DNA of 25,851 nt, taken from the NCBI GenBank assembly GCA_002424705.1, contig DIKW01000027.1, positions 1 through 25,851 on the forward strand, given 5' to 3'. This document shows, one piece after another, positions 1 through 6,408 of the stretch. Each line of letters opens with the position of its first letter. Within the stretch, counting starts at the first letter, position 1. Below the pieces are notes generated by a model, which was not told where the DNA came from, ran no database searches, and saw only the letters and a list, made by a program, of their open reading frames with translations. Source of the stretch: Geobacter sp. UBA5608 (GTDB lineage: Bacteria; Desulfobacterota; Desulfuromonadia; Geobacterales; Pseudopelobacteraceae). The position numbers were made by a program, and so were the translations under genes.

Positions 1-1241
1 GGGTTCAGCAGGTACGAGCAGAGCATGGTGTCGCACCAGCTGCCCTGCACCTCCAGCCCTGCGGTGCTCATCACCTGCAGGTCGAATTTGAGGTTTTGGC
101 CGATCTTGTGGATGGCCGGGTTGCCAAAGGCTGGCCGCAGGCGGTCCAGCACCGTGGCGCGGGGTAACTGCTCCGGCATCCCCAGGTAGTGGTGGCCCAG
201 CGGGATGTAGAACGCCTCGTGTGCCTGCAACGAGATCGAGATCCCCACCAGTTCTGCGTTGCGGGGATCAAGGCCGGTGGTCTCGGTATCAAAGGCAAAG
301 GCTTCTGCCGTCTCCAGCCGCTGGGCCAGCGCCTCCAGGGCGTCAACCGTCAGCACGCAGTGGTACTGGTCGCTCTGTAGCGTGGCCTGGGCGGTCATCT
401 CCTTGATCAGGGTGTGGAAGCCGTACTCCTTAAACAACTCATTCAGACGGGCTGTGTCCGGTTCCTGGGCGGCCAACTCGTCAATGTGCAGCTCGTAGGG
501 CACATCCTTGATGATGGTGGCCAGCTGGCGGGAGAGACGGGCCTGCTCGGCAAACTCGCGCAGCTTTTCGCCGGTCTTGCCCGGCACCTCACTGGCCCGC
601 TCCAAGAGCGCATCCAGCGAGCCAAACTGCTGGATCAGCTTGATGGCGGTCTTCTCGCCGATGCCCGGCACGCCGGGGATGTTGTCAGAGCTGTCACCGG
701 CTAGCCCCAGGATGTCGATCACCCCGTCCGGCCCTACGCCGAAGCGTTCCTGCACCTGGGGGATGGCCGAGGCCACGTTCTTCATGGTGTCCAAAAGCGT
801 GGTCTGTTCGGTCACGATCTGCATCAGGTCCTTGTCGCCGGTCACCACCACCACCTTGCCGCCTTGTGCCTCCCAGCGGGCCGCCAGGGTGCCGATCAGG
901 TCGTCGGCCTCGTAGCCTGCCAGCTCCACCACCGGGATGTTGAAGGCCCGCACCAGGTCGCGGATCGGCCCCAGCTGCTGGCGCAGATCAGGCGGCATCT
1001 CCTCGCGGTTGGCCTTGTAGGCCGGGTACAGCTCGGTGCGGAAGGTCACCCGCCCCACGTCGAACACCATGGCCAGGTGCTGCGGCTGATAATCCTTCAA
1101 CAGCTTCAGCAGCATCTGGGTAAAGCCGTAGATGGCGTTGGTGGGGAAGCCGCTGGGGGACGACAGCCGCTTGATGGCGAAGTAGGCCCGGTAGAGGTAG
1201 GAGGAGCCGTCGATCAGGTAGAGGGTGTTGTTGGTGTTCAT
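1..1241 (-). CDS. polA: DNA polymerase I, N-terminal part (cut by window edge)
   Basis: DNA polymerase I fills gaps and removes RNA primers during replication and repair. About 413 N-terminal residues are visible, starting MNTNNTLYLIDGSSYLYRAY; the rest lies left of position 1. The 5'-3' exonuclease (FEN) domain covers roughly residues 1-290, with its acidic metal-binding motifs intact: LIDGSS, FDVGRVTFRTELYPAYKANR, YEADDLIGTLA, TGDKDLMQ and GLAGDSSDNIPGVPGIGEKTA (helix-hairpin-helix). The 3'-5' proofreading domain begins with FDTETTGLD (D318, E320), so its first metal-binding motif is present and proofreading is probably active, unlike in some PolA proteins. The ATG at 1239-1241 is chosen because the family N-terminus begins there; no strong ribosome binding site precedes it. 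The gene upstream on the same strand is an AT-rich accessory gene only 79 bases away, so an insertion close to the polA promoter is likely. Confidence 0.95.
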   Translation of the reverse strand, partial: MNTNNTLYLIDGSSYLYRAYFAIKRLSSPSGFPTNAIYGFTQMLLKLLKDYQPQHLAMVFDVGRVTFRTELYPAYKANREEMPPDLRQQLGPIRDLVRAFNIPVVELAGYEADDLIGTLAARWEAQGGKVVVVTGDKDLMQIVTEQTTLLDTMKNVASAIPQVQERFGVGPDGVIDILGLAGDSSDNIPGVPGIGEKTAIKLIQQFGSLDALLERASEVPGKTGEKLREFAEQARLSRQLATIIKDVPYELHIDELAAQEPDTARLNELFKEYGFHTLIKEMTAQATLQSDQYHCVLTVDALEALAQRLETAEAFAFDTETTGLDPRNAELVGISISLQAHEAFYIPLGHHYLGMPEQLPRATVLDRLRPAFGNPAIHKIGQNLKFDLQVMSTAGLEVQGSWCDTMLCSYLLN

Positions 1242-1320
1242 TGGGTGTCCGGTCTGTGGTGTGGTGGCAATGGTTGTTTAACGGTAATAGGCGCAGCGGC
1301 TTGTCTGCTGGCGTCATTGG

Positions 1321-1995
1321 TTAGGCAAAATTGTTGAACTGAGGTAGAGCGACAGCGGTGCCAAGCGCATAATCTGAGTACCGTGCTAGCCATCGAATCT
1401 TTTCCTGCACGTCTGACGACGCTCCCGCTGCATCTTTAACTACCTTATCAATGGAATCTTTCAACCGTGTCTGAAGTCCGGCATCAGTCACCTTTAAGTA
1501 GTTTACAAATATAGCGCCATCTTCTTCCTTCAATAGAGGAAGAGGACCAAAGTCGACTTGACCATATGCGAGTTCGATTAGGTCACTTGATACAAGAATT
1601 CTTGGGAATTTAGCCTGCGAACTTTCCAACTTGTATGCATCAATCATGGCTTTGCTAAATAGGAATTTATCCTTTACAAAGTGCTTACCAAAGGCAATTC
1701 CGCCGCGACATAACAATCCTCGAAGGATGAGTTCTCGTTGCCACCCCGCAATGGCATTGAGAAAAGAACCTAACTCCTGAATGTTGAAAGGTTTACTAAG
1801 CACAACTGAGTCTGAAAACTGAATGAGTCCAGCTTCCAAGTCTTGTCCAAGAAGCGCTATTGCCTGAAGATGGGCTTCATGCAGCAGCGGTAAATATTTT
1901 GGGGCACCCGCCGATTCGCAATCTGCCTGTACCATTGCAGAGAAACCCAGGACATCAACAAACGCGACGAAATGACTACTGAGTTGAAGAGCCAT
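1321..1995 (-). CDS. Nucleotidyl-cyclase-fold protein, partner of ParA-like ATPase
   Basis: A 224-residue soluble protein that I cannot assign to a named family, but its motif order resembles class III nucleotidyl cyclases. FVAFVDVLGFS near the N-terminus matches the first metal-binding Asp motif (D14). LIQFSDSVVLS supplies a second Asp (D62), 48 residues later, close to the spacing in class III enzymes. RGGIAFGKHF and DAYKLESSQAKFPRILVSSD resemble the later strands. The usual transition-state Asn and Arg (N-x-A-A-R-L-E) are replaced (I-D-A-Y-K-L-E), so substrate or activity may differ, as in Pycsar-type pyrimidine cyclases; this is inference. A start 45 bases further upstream is possible, but the ATG at 1993-1995 has GTGAGG just before it and lies two bases after the parA-like stop, implying translational coupling. 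Base composition is AT-richer than flanking polA, suggesting transfer. Confidence 0.75.
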   Translation of the reverse strand: MALQLSSHFVAFVDVLGFSAMVQADCESAGAPKYLPLLHEAHLQAIALLGQDLEAGLIQFSDSVVLSKPFNIQELGSFLNAIAGWQRELILRGLLCRGGIAFGKHFVKDKFLFSKAMIDAYKLESSQAKFPRILVSSDLIELAYGQVDFGPLPLLKEEDGAIFVNYLKVTDAGLQTRLKDSIDKVVKDAAGASSDVQEKIRWLARYSDYALGTAVALPQFNNFA

Positions 1996-1997
1996 GC

Positions 1998-3059
1998 CTA
2001 CCTCACAAGGCGAAGCCGGTCTGCTAGTTGAGAGAAGCAATCTTGGAATCTAGACATTCTAGCTTCTGCGTCCTTCCAAGTGCCACCGGCCCATGGGATA
2101 CCCGACTCTGTCACTAAAGCAGTATCCTCTTGCGCGATTTCGAAGACTGCTTTGCTGACTTCTTGCATCAACGGACCGAGTGTGCCGAAGTCTGGAATCT
2201 GCGTAGCAATTAATTTGTCATCCGGCACAAGGTTCAAAGCTTTCTCCTCCGTCGAGTAGCGTGAGAGTACTGGAAGTAGACATGCACGAATTTGTTCAGG
2301 AAGGCGTTTAATCCATACTTCATAACCTGGTTTTGGTTTTCCCTTGAATGTTTTGAAAAATTGAGAGATTGCGCCGAGGAATGCTGGTTTACCATGTCTA
2401 ACGGGAAGCGAATAGCTCTCATACTCTGTCCGTATTTGATTATGCTCAGTTATCCACCTGTCTAAAATAGTGGAAAGAGTTTTGATGGCTTGTACGTTAA
2501 ATCTATCTGGTGCTACAGGGACAAAAAACGCATCACAGGCTAAAAAGAATGCCCTAGTAAGTGCGCCGGAACTTGGGCCAAGATCGATAAAAATGTAATC
2601 GTAGCCATTACGCTCGCCGAGTCGGGTCAAGAAGTCGCCTATCGAAACATAGGTCCTCATCAAATTTGTTCTGGCGGCAAACCGTTGGACATGTGCCTCA
2701 GCAATGTCGTCCTCTATGGAAGTTAGGTCTACGCTCCCTCTTATTAGATCGAGACGTTCTCTAAGAGCAACCGGCTCGATTTTTTCGATTTCAACGAATG
2801 GGACATCTCCGTCGATCCGGGGCTTCAAAACCTCCAGGAGGCTCATTCCTGGCAACTCACTGATAACGCCAGTTCGCTCTGCTTCAGCGTCGAGTTCCGC
2901 AATCACTTTTCCTAGGCAAAGTTCGGTCAAATTACACTGTGAGTCTGCATCAACAAGAAGTACCCTTGAACCAGTTGTTACAAGATAATGCGCGAGGTTA
3001 AAAGTAGTGGTTGTCTTTGACACCCCTCCTTTATGATTATAAAGCGTCGCAATAACCAT
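1998..3059 (-). CDS. ParA/Soj-like P-loop ATPase
   Basis: A 353-residue ATPase of the ParA/MinD superfamily. The N-terminus carries a deviant Walker A, NHKGGVSKTTTT (K10, K15, T16), with the signature lysine of this class. VLLVDADSQCNLTE matches the switch I region and YIFIDLGPSS (D159) the Walker B strand. It is about 100 residues longer than a plain Soj/ParA; the C-terminal third shows no motif I recognise. No ParB or parS-like site is visible nearby, so simple plasmid or chromosome partitioning is not supported. The ATG at 3057-3059 follows an excellent site (AAGGAGG). It is the first gene of a two-gene unit with the cyclase-fold protein. A REP-like hairpin lies directly upstream. Such ATPases can position DNA or protein clusters; its role here is unknown. 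Confidence 0.88.
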   Translation of the reverse strand: MVIATLYNHKGGVSKTTTTFNLAHYLVTTGSRVLLVDADSQCNLTELCLGKVIAELDAEAERTGVISELPGMSLLEVLKPRIDGDVPFVEIEKIEPVALRERLDLIRGSVDLTSIEDDIAEAHVQRFAARTNLMRTYVSIGDFLTRLGERNGYDYIFIDLGPSSGALTRAFFLACDAFFVPVAPDRFNVQAIKTLSTILDRWITEHNQIRTEYESYSLPVRHGKPAFLGAISQFFKTFKGKPKPGYEVWIKRLPEQIRACLLPVLSRYSTEEKALNLVPDDKLIATQIPDFGTLGPLMQEVSKAVFEIAQEDTALVTESGIPWAGGTWKDAEARMSRFQDCFSQLADRLRLVR

Positions 3060-3271
3060 ATGTTCCTCCTTTTACTTGATTCATGCTGTTTAGGCTAATA
3101 AGGGGATAGGCTACTTATTCTTTGGTCATCCGACTGGTCAAAGCCCTCAATAAGTAGCCTGTCTCTTTATTGCCCGCCCATGTTAAATATTTCTTCAACG
3201 GGGCAGGAGAACACCGGCTGTTTAGGCCGGTACTTCTACCTGGTTGAGGCCTCTTTCTTTTTGTCGCGTAT
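3060..3271. other. Intergenic stretch with hairpins upstream of the ParA-like gene
   Basis: No gene is supported here. Besides the REP-like hairpin at 3097-3171 there is an 11-bp direct repeat GCTGTTTAGGC at 3085-3095 and 3217-3227. A small hairpin (ACCGGC 3213-3218 with GCCGGT 3226-3231) follows, and then a T-rich stretch after GAGGCCTC. The second hairpin could be a weak terminator, but its T-run is distant and it is not scored as one. Confidence 0.5.
3097..3171. repeat. REP-like inverted repeat, copy 1
   Basis: Two 23-base arms, 3097-3119 (AATAAGGGGATAGGCTAC...) and 3149-3171 (AATAAGTAGCCTGTCTC...), are inverted copies matching at 20 of 23 positions. They are separated by 29 bases that contain a smaller CTTTG/CAAAG pairing. 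The same family recurs at 3777-3824. Elements with an AGCCTGTCCCCTTATT core resemble REP sequences mobilised by REP-associated tyrosine transposases; no such transposase is in the window. Confidence 0.75.
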
Positions 3272-3748
3272 CTAGGGCAGTTTTTTATTGCTTTCTATTT
3301 CCTTCTTCATGTTTTGCACAGAAATGTGCGCTGACGATGCAATGTTTTCTATGGAAGTACCTTTTCTTGAATCACACATTGACAAAATATATTCCGCTGG
3401 ACCATTCTTTTCCATTTCGTTTGATATCATTTTCATGATCCACATGTTTTCTTTAATGCTCTCGCGGTGTCCCTGCAATACTATGGTTAAGCCGTTTTTG
3501 CTAAATTTGAATTCATCTTTATAAGTATAAAACATACTTGAATCGGCAATGTAATCCAGGGTTTCAGCCATATTTTCTACAGCTTTTTCAATTGCTTTGT
3601 CTTTATTATTTTTTAAATCTTTTCTGAATTCATCACACGTATATTTGATTGGCTTACCCGGTGGAAAATATAAGCCGTCCTCTTCTGCTGCATATACTGG
3701 CAACAAGCTCATTGCTAAAAATAGTGTTGTTATAAATACTTTTGTCAT
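3272..3748 (-). CDS. Small secreted protein of unknown function
   Basis: A 158-residue protein with no family I recognise. It begins MTKVFITTLFLAMSLLPVYA, a clear Sec-type signal peptide (short basic n-region, hydrophobic core, small residues before a likely cleavage at VYA-AEED), so the mature protein of about 138 residues should be periplasmic or exported. The mature part is charged, Lys/Glu-rich and probably helical, with two cysteines (in YTCDEF and SMCDSR) that could form a disulfide. The ATG at 3746-3748 is preferred over one 30 bases upstream because GGAG lies 6 bases before it and the signal peptide starts there. The gene is distinctly AT-rich and bracketed by two related REP-like hairpins, which suggests it is a transferred accessory gene. 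Confidence 0.7.
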   Translation of the reverse strand: MTKVFITTLFLAMSLLPVYAAEEDGLYFPPGKPIKYTCDEFRKDLKNNKDKAIEKAVENMAETLDYIADSSMFYTYKDEFKFSKNGLTIVLQGHRESIKENMWIMKMISNEMEKNGPAEYILSMCDSRKGTSIENIASSAHISVQNMKKEIESNKKLP

Positions 3749-3776
3749 AACCGCTCCAGTTTCGTCGTATGTGGTC

Positions 3777-3824
3777 AATAAGGGGACAGGCTGCTTATTG
3801 CAATAATTAGCCTGTCCCCTTATT
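3777..3824. repeat. REP-like inverted repeat, copy 2
   Basis: Arms at 3777-3799 (AATAAGGGGACAGGCTGC...) and 3802-3824 (...TAGCCTGTCCCCTTATT) pair at 21 of 23 positions with a loop of only two bases. The left arm matches that of copy 1 at 21 of 23 positions. It sits between the BRCT-protein stop and the secreted-protein start, so it may also act as a transcript end or as an mRNA-stabilising hairpin. Confidence 0.8.
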
Positions 3825-3841
3825 GAAACATCATAACCTAT

Positions 3842-4738
3842 TCAAATATTAGCGACAGCATCATGGAAATCATTTTCATGAACTAAAACGATATTATGAC
3901 CCTGTTTCCGAAGGGCGACAGCTTGTTCCACCTTGCGCCCGTAACACGCGTAGGCCCAGCATGGATTGCCGTCAGCGCCGATGACGAGGTAATTCACTTC
4001 CTTGGTTAAATTCTTGCTGAAGTTGCCGCCATACATCTCGACGACTTCTACCAGATCCTTTCGCTTATATCTGGACGAGGCACCGGTAAAGCAAAAAACG
4101 CTGCCCCTAAATTCGATTTCAGGGCACATAGCACAGATACCGGTAAGTTTCTGTTCCTCGACGAGCATCAAGGGGTTAGTGATGGTCTTATCATCCTCGA
4201 TCTCGATGAAATCTGCAAATAACTGCTGAAGAGAAGCTTGTTCATCTTTGTCAATTTTTCCATCGGACATGACAGTCGTGACAAGAGAATCTATTTCATC
4301 GTAGGGCCAGCATGTCTTGAGATGGTCATACTCTGATAGCCATTCAGACAGTCCTCTCAACTCCTCTTCCGTAATCTTTCCATCGGAAAGAATCCCTGCC
4401 AAAACACCGTGCAGCTTTTGTATGTCCTGTGTTGCCTTCTTGTAAAAATCGCCCTTGGCAGACAATTTCGCACAAAGCCACAATATATCTTCTTTTTCGA
4501 CATCGGTCAGAACACCGTCCGATAAAGTTTCCTCAACTACAGGAATTAGTTCGGTAAATGGATGTCTATTTCGTACATCGTTGCATTGGTCAACCCACTC
4601 ACGTAAATATGAAAATTCATTCTGGTTGACGACAGAATCAATCGTAATGCCCTCAATTATCCCCGCAAGAGTTTTCACAGCTTTATCGAGGCGCGACTTA
4701 GGGGTGTAACGGAAGTATGGATGATGATCTGGGTGCAT
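3842..4738 (-). CDS. TerB-like helical repeats fused to a BRCT domain
   Basis: A 298-residue protein. Residues about 20-190 contain four similar helical units with acidic turns: IIEGITIDSVV, VVEETLSDGVLTDVEKEDI, VLAGILSDGKITEEELRGL and LVTTVMSDGKIDKDEQASL. These resemble TerB/EF-hand-like modules. The last ~80 residues (FRGSVFCFTGASSRYKRKDL onward) form a BRCT domain like that at the end of NAD-dependent DNA ligase, with GGNFSKNLTKEVNYLVIGAD as its core. BRCT domains bind phosphopeptides or DNA ends, so a role in DNA damage or genome defence is plausible but inferred. The ATG at 4736-4738 has GGAGG six bases upstream and is preferred to the ATG at 4757-4759. There is no ligase or nuclease domain. 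Confidence 0.82.
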   Translation of the reverse strand: MHPDHHPYFRYTPKSRLDKAVKTLAGIIEGITIDSVVNQNEFSYLREWVDQCNDVRNRHPFTELIPVVEETLSDGVLTDVEKEDILWLCAKLSAKGDFYKKATQDIQKLHGVLAGILSDGKITEEELRGLSEWLSEYDHLKTCWPYDEIDSLVTTVMSDGKIDKDEQASLQQLFADFIEIEDDKTITNPLMLVEEQKLTGICAMCPEIEFRGSVFCFTGASSRYKRKDLVEVVEMYGGNFSKNLTKEVNYLVIGADGNPCWAYACYGRKVEQAVALRKQGHNIVLVHENDFHDAVANI

Positions 4739-5018
4739 GAGTTCCTCCGGATTTTTCATTAATCTCTTGCGGCCCTTGTCTCTAAAATCTTCATTTTCTT
4801 CTCGCTCAACGGTTTGGCAGTTGACCCGTCAGCTCGGTTTTCAGGCAGGCGGTGTCCAACTACTTGGTTGGGAAATCATCGCTCTTCGATATTTGGATTT
4901 TTGAGCTTTGACTCCCTATTTGATTCTATTTACAGACAAATCTGGTTTCCCATGCACGGCATTCGGATTCCACACACACCGGCGTCCTACCGCTCACGTT
5001 TGGCGGCGCACTGTATCT

Positions 5019-5080
5019 GAAAACTAGGGACACTTCCCCTTTTTTGCCACCCTCAGCGGGTCTCTGTATCGCCAGCGCTG
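5019..5080. repeat. 62-bp direct repeat, copy A (duplicated gene end)
   Basis: Matches 5536-5597 at 54 of 62 positions. On the minus strand it encodes SAGDTETR followed by a stop, against SAGDAETR and stop in the intact desaturase gene, followed by the same GGGTGGCAAAAAAGGGG downstream. The similarity stops abruptly beyond 5080. This looks like a diverged second copy of a gene end, as left by integration or recombination at the 3' end of a gene. Confidence 0.8.
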
Positions 5081-5140
5081 GTTAGTTGAGGGGTCAGGTC
5101 TCAACCGCCTACAGTCCCAATGTTTTAACTTTCTTCTTCG

Positions 5141-5167
5141 GAAAACTAGGGACACTCCCCATTTTTT
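5141..5167. repeat. Short repeat copy B (GAAAACTAGGGACACTCCCC type)
   Basis: GAAAACTAGGGACACTCCCC followed by ATTTTTT repeats the first part of 5019-5080 with a one-base shortening. The core GGGACACTTCCC is nearly self-complementary. It lies immediately after the ccdA-like stop, where ccdB would be expected. Confidence 0.7.
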
Positions 5168-5169
5168 AG

Positions 5170-5340
5170 TCAGAATAGTCTCAAGCCGTCACTGAAACAA
5201 CCGTGGACCTTGATGTAACGGTTGTACTCGGTGACCGCCTCCCTGTTGTGCTCTCGCCAGTGTTGCTGCAGTAGGTCGCTTACACTACTCAGCGTCATCG
5301 GCCCTTGGGGTGCGTTGTTAACGTCGAGTTCGGTATGCAT
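5170..5340 (-). pseudogene. ccdA: Truncated CcdA-type antitoxin, toxin absent
   Basis: A 56-residue frame too short for most gene callers. Its second half, HWREHNREAVTEYNRYIKVH then GCFSDGLRLF, matches the toxin-binding tail of CcdA antitoxins, which typically ends E-A-I-x-x-Y-N-x-x-V-x-x-H-G-x-F-S-D-G-L-R-x-F. The first half (NNAPQGPMTLSSVSDLLQ) matches the start of such proteins. About 25 residues of the ribbon-helix-helix DNA-binding domain between them appear deleted in frame, so DNA binding is probably lost. The ATG has GAGGT upstream. Normally ccdB begins at or just beyond the ccdA stop. Here only a short repeat and no CcdB-like frame follow, so this is an orphan remnant. Confidence 0.62.
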
Positions 5341-5350
5341 GGGATGACCT

Positions 5351-5372
5351 CATATGCTGTATACATGCTATG
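5351..5372 (-). promoter_or_regulatory. Possible ccdA operator
   Basis: Just upstream of the ccdA remnant is a TGTATACA palindrome (5358-5365) flanked by ATGCT repeats at 5354-5358 and 5365-5369. CcdA-type antitoxins repress their own promoter through such sites, so this may be the old operator. It is weak evidence only. Confidence 0.3.
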
Positions 5373-5535
5373 GCTGTAGCGCAAAAACAGATGCGGTAAG
5401 CGTTGTTCCAACCGTTTCCTCTTTGGAAAGAGTTGAACGTGGTTTAAGCTAACATCCTTAAATTTAATTCGTTTGAGTTCGTGCAAAAAATGCATATTCT
5501 CATTTTTACTCGATTACTTTCCTGTCAATCAGCAT

Positions 5536-5597
5536 AAAAACAAGAGATACTTCCCCTTTTTTGCCACCCTCAGCGCGTCTCCGCATCTCCAGCGCTG
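5536..5597. repeat. 62-bp direct repeat, copy C (overlaps desaturase 3' end)
   Basis: Partner of 5019-5080 (54 of 62 identical). It spans the last eight codons and stop of the desaturase gene and 34 bases beyond. The two copies bracket about 455 bases that hold the ccdA remnant. Confidence 0.8.
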
Positions 5598-6286
5598 TAC
5601 TGCGCGTAATGCAGGTCGGTATGCTGTTTATACCCTCTGCAGCAGGCCCGCGCAATCAGGTCCAGCAGCGGATCAGTGAAGCCGTTTAAAAAGGCATAGC
5701 CGTTGTTATCCCGCAGGTGGTGCGGGGCGTGGTGGCGTTTGCTGAGCAGCAGGCCGATGCGGGCCAGAAACATGGCAACCGGCGAGGTGGAGCTGTGGCA
5801 GAGGTAGTGGGACACCTCGGCCACGGAGGAGAGGATGCCGATATAGACCAGGGTGTACAGCACGGTGCTGTTGATCTGAAAAAGGGCCTCAAGCGCCACC
5901 ACCAGCAGCAGATAACCCACCAGCCAGACCTTTGAGCCGGTCTCCAGGAAATAGACCAGCAACAGGTTACGTTTTGTGTACAGCGGGGTCTTGTGGTGCA
6001 GGTGGAAGTTGGCGATCAGCGGGCCGTCGATGGACTCGTAGCGGTCGTTGTTGTCCATGTACATATGCACCAGGCCGTTGATGAAGTCGGTCAGCAGGTA
6101 GGCGGCTGCCAGGGCGACCAGCTGCCAGAGCGGCCCGATCGACAGCGGCCAGACCCGGTACAGTAGATACAGCTGCAGGATGATGTTGGCAATTGAGACC
6201 AGATACCCGAACTGGGCATAGCGCGCCTGGGAGCTGTAGCGCTCCATGGCCCGGTTGAACTGCTGTTGTTTGGCTGCTAGCTCCAT
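5570..6286 (-). CDS. CarF/TMEM189-type membrane lipid desaturase
   Basis: A 238-residue integral membrane protein of the lipid-desaturase (TMEM189/Kua/CarF) family. CarF and TMEM189 introduce the vinyl-ether double bond of plasmalogens, using di-iron and oxygen. Several hydrophobic segments (about 28-48, 52-70, 108-135, 140-158) and a full set of histidine boxes are visible: H74 (DFINGLVHMYMDN), H95/H97/H98 (NFHLHHKTP), H160/H164 (SHYLCH) and H185/H186/H189/H190 (KRHHAPHH), followed by GYAFLNGFTDPLLD as in the family. The ATG at 6284-6286 has AGGAG 8 bases upstream, so it is chosen over the ATG at 6314-6316. The substrate is not provable from sequence; a fatty-acid or other lipid desaturase remains possible. 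Its 3' end is duplicated at 5019-5080. Confidence 0.8.
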   Translation of the reverse strand: MELAAKQQQFNRAMERYSSQARYAQFGYLVSIANIILQLYLLYRVWPLSIGPLWQLVALAAAYLLTDFINGLVHMYMDNNDRYESIDGPLIANFHLHHKTPLYTKRNLLLVYFLETGSKVWLVGYLLLVVALEALFQINSTVLYTLVYIGILSSVAEVSHYLCHSSTSPVAMFLARIGLLLSKRHHAPHHLRDNNGYAFLNGFTDPLLDLIARACCRGYKQHTDLHYAQYSAGDAETR

Positions 6287-6408
6287 GCCTGAACTCCTGA
6301 TGTCAGGACGTGCCATTGGGCAAATCTGCTCACCCGGATTTTCGAACGGTCTGGTTCATCAGCGCGGCTTTATCTGCCGGAGCGGGTTTGGTGCTGGTGC
6401 TGTGCTGG

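Larger units (their letters stand above)
4739..5169. other. Gene-free stretch with repeat fragments
   Basis: I found no supportable gene in these ~430 bases. The left half (4760-5018) shows short broken reading frames with no recognisable motif. The right half holds two copies of a GGGACACTTCCCC-type repeat (5019-5080 and 5141-5167). Copy 5019-5080 also carries, on the minus strand, a second version of the last eight codons of the desaturase gene at 5570. Confidence 0.5.

Noticed and set aside
3060..3271. Possible parS or iteron sites next to the ParA-like gene
   Set aside because: Only REP-like inverted repeats and one 11-bp direct repeat are visible; no parS-like palindrome array is present.
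3097..3824. CRISPR array
   Set aside because: Only two copies, as inverted repeats with unequal spacing and a gene between them; no regular repeat-spacer pattern.
4760..5018. Broken transposase or tRNA gene
   Set aside because: Frames are short and interrupted, with no transposase motif or cloverleaf that I could recognise.
5295..5495. Open frame of 66 codons on the minus strand
   Set aside because: It has no ribosome binding site and overlaps the ccdA-like frame, whose translation does match a known family.
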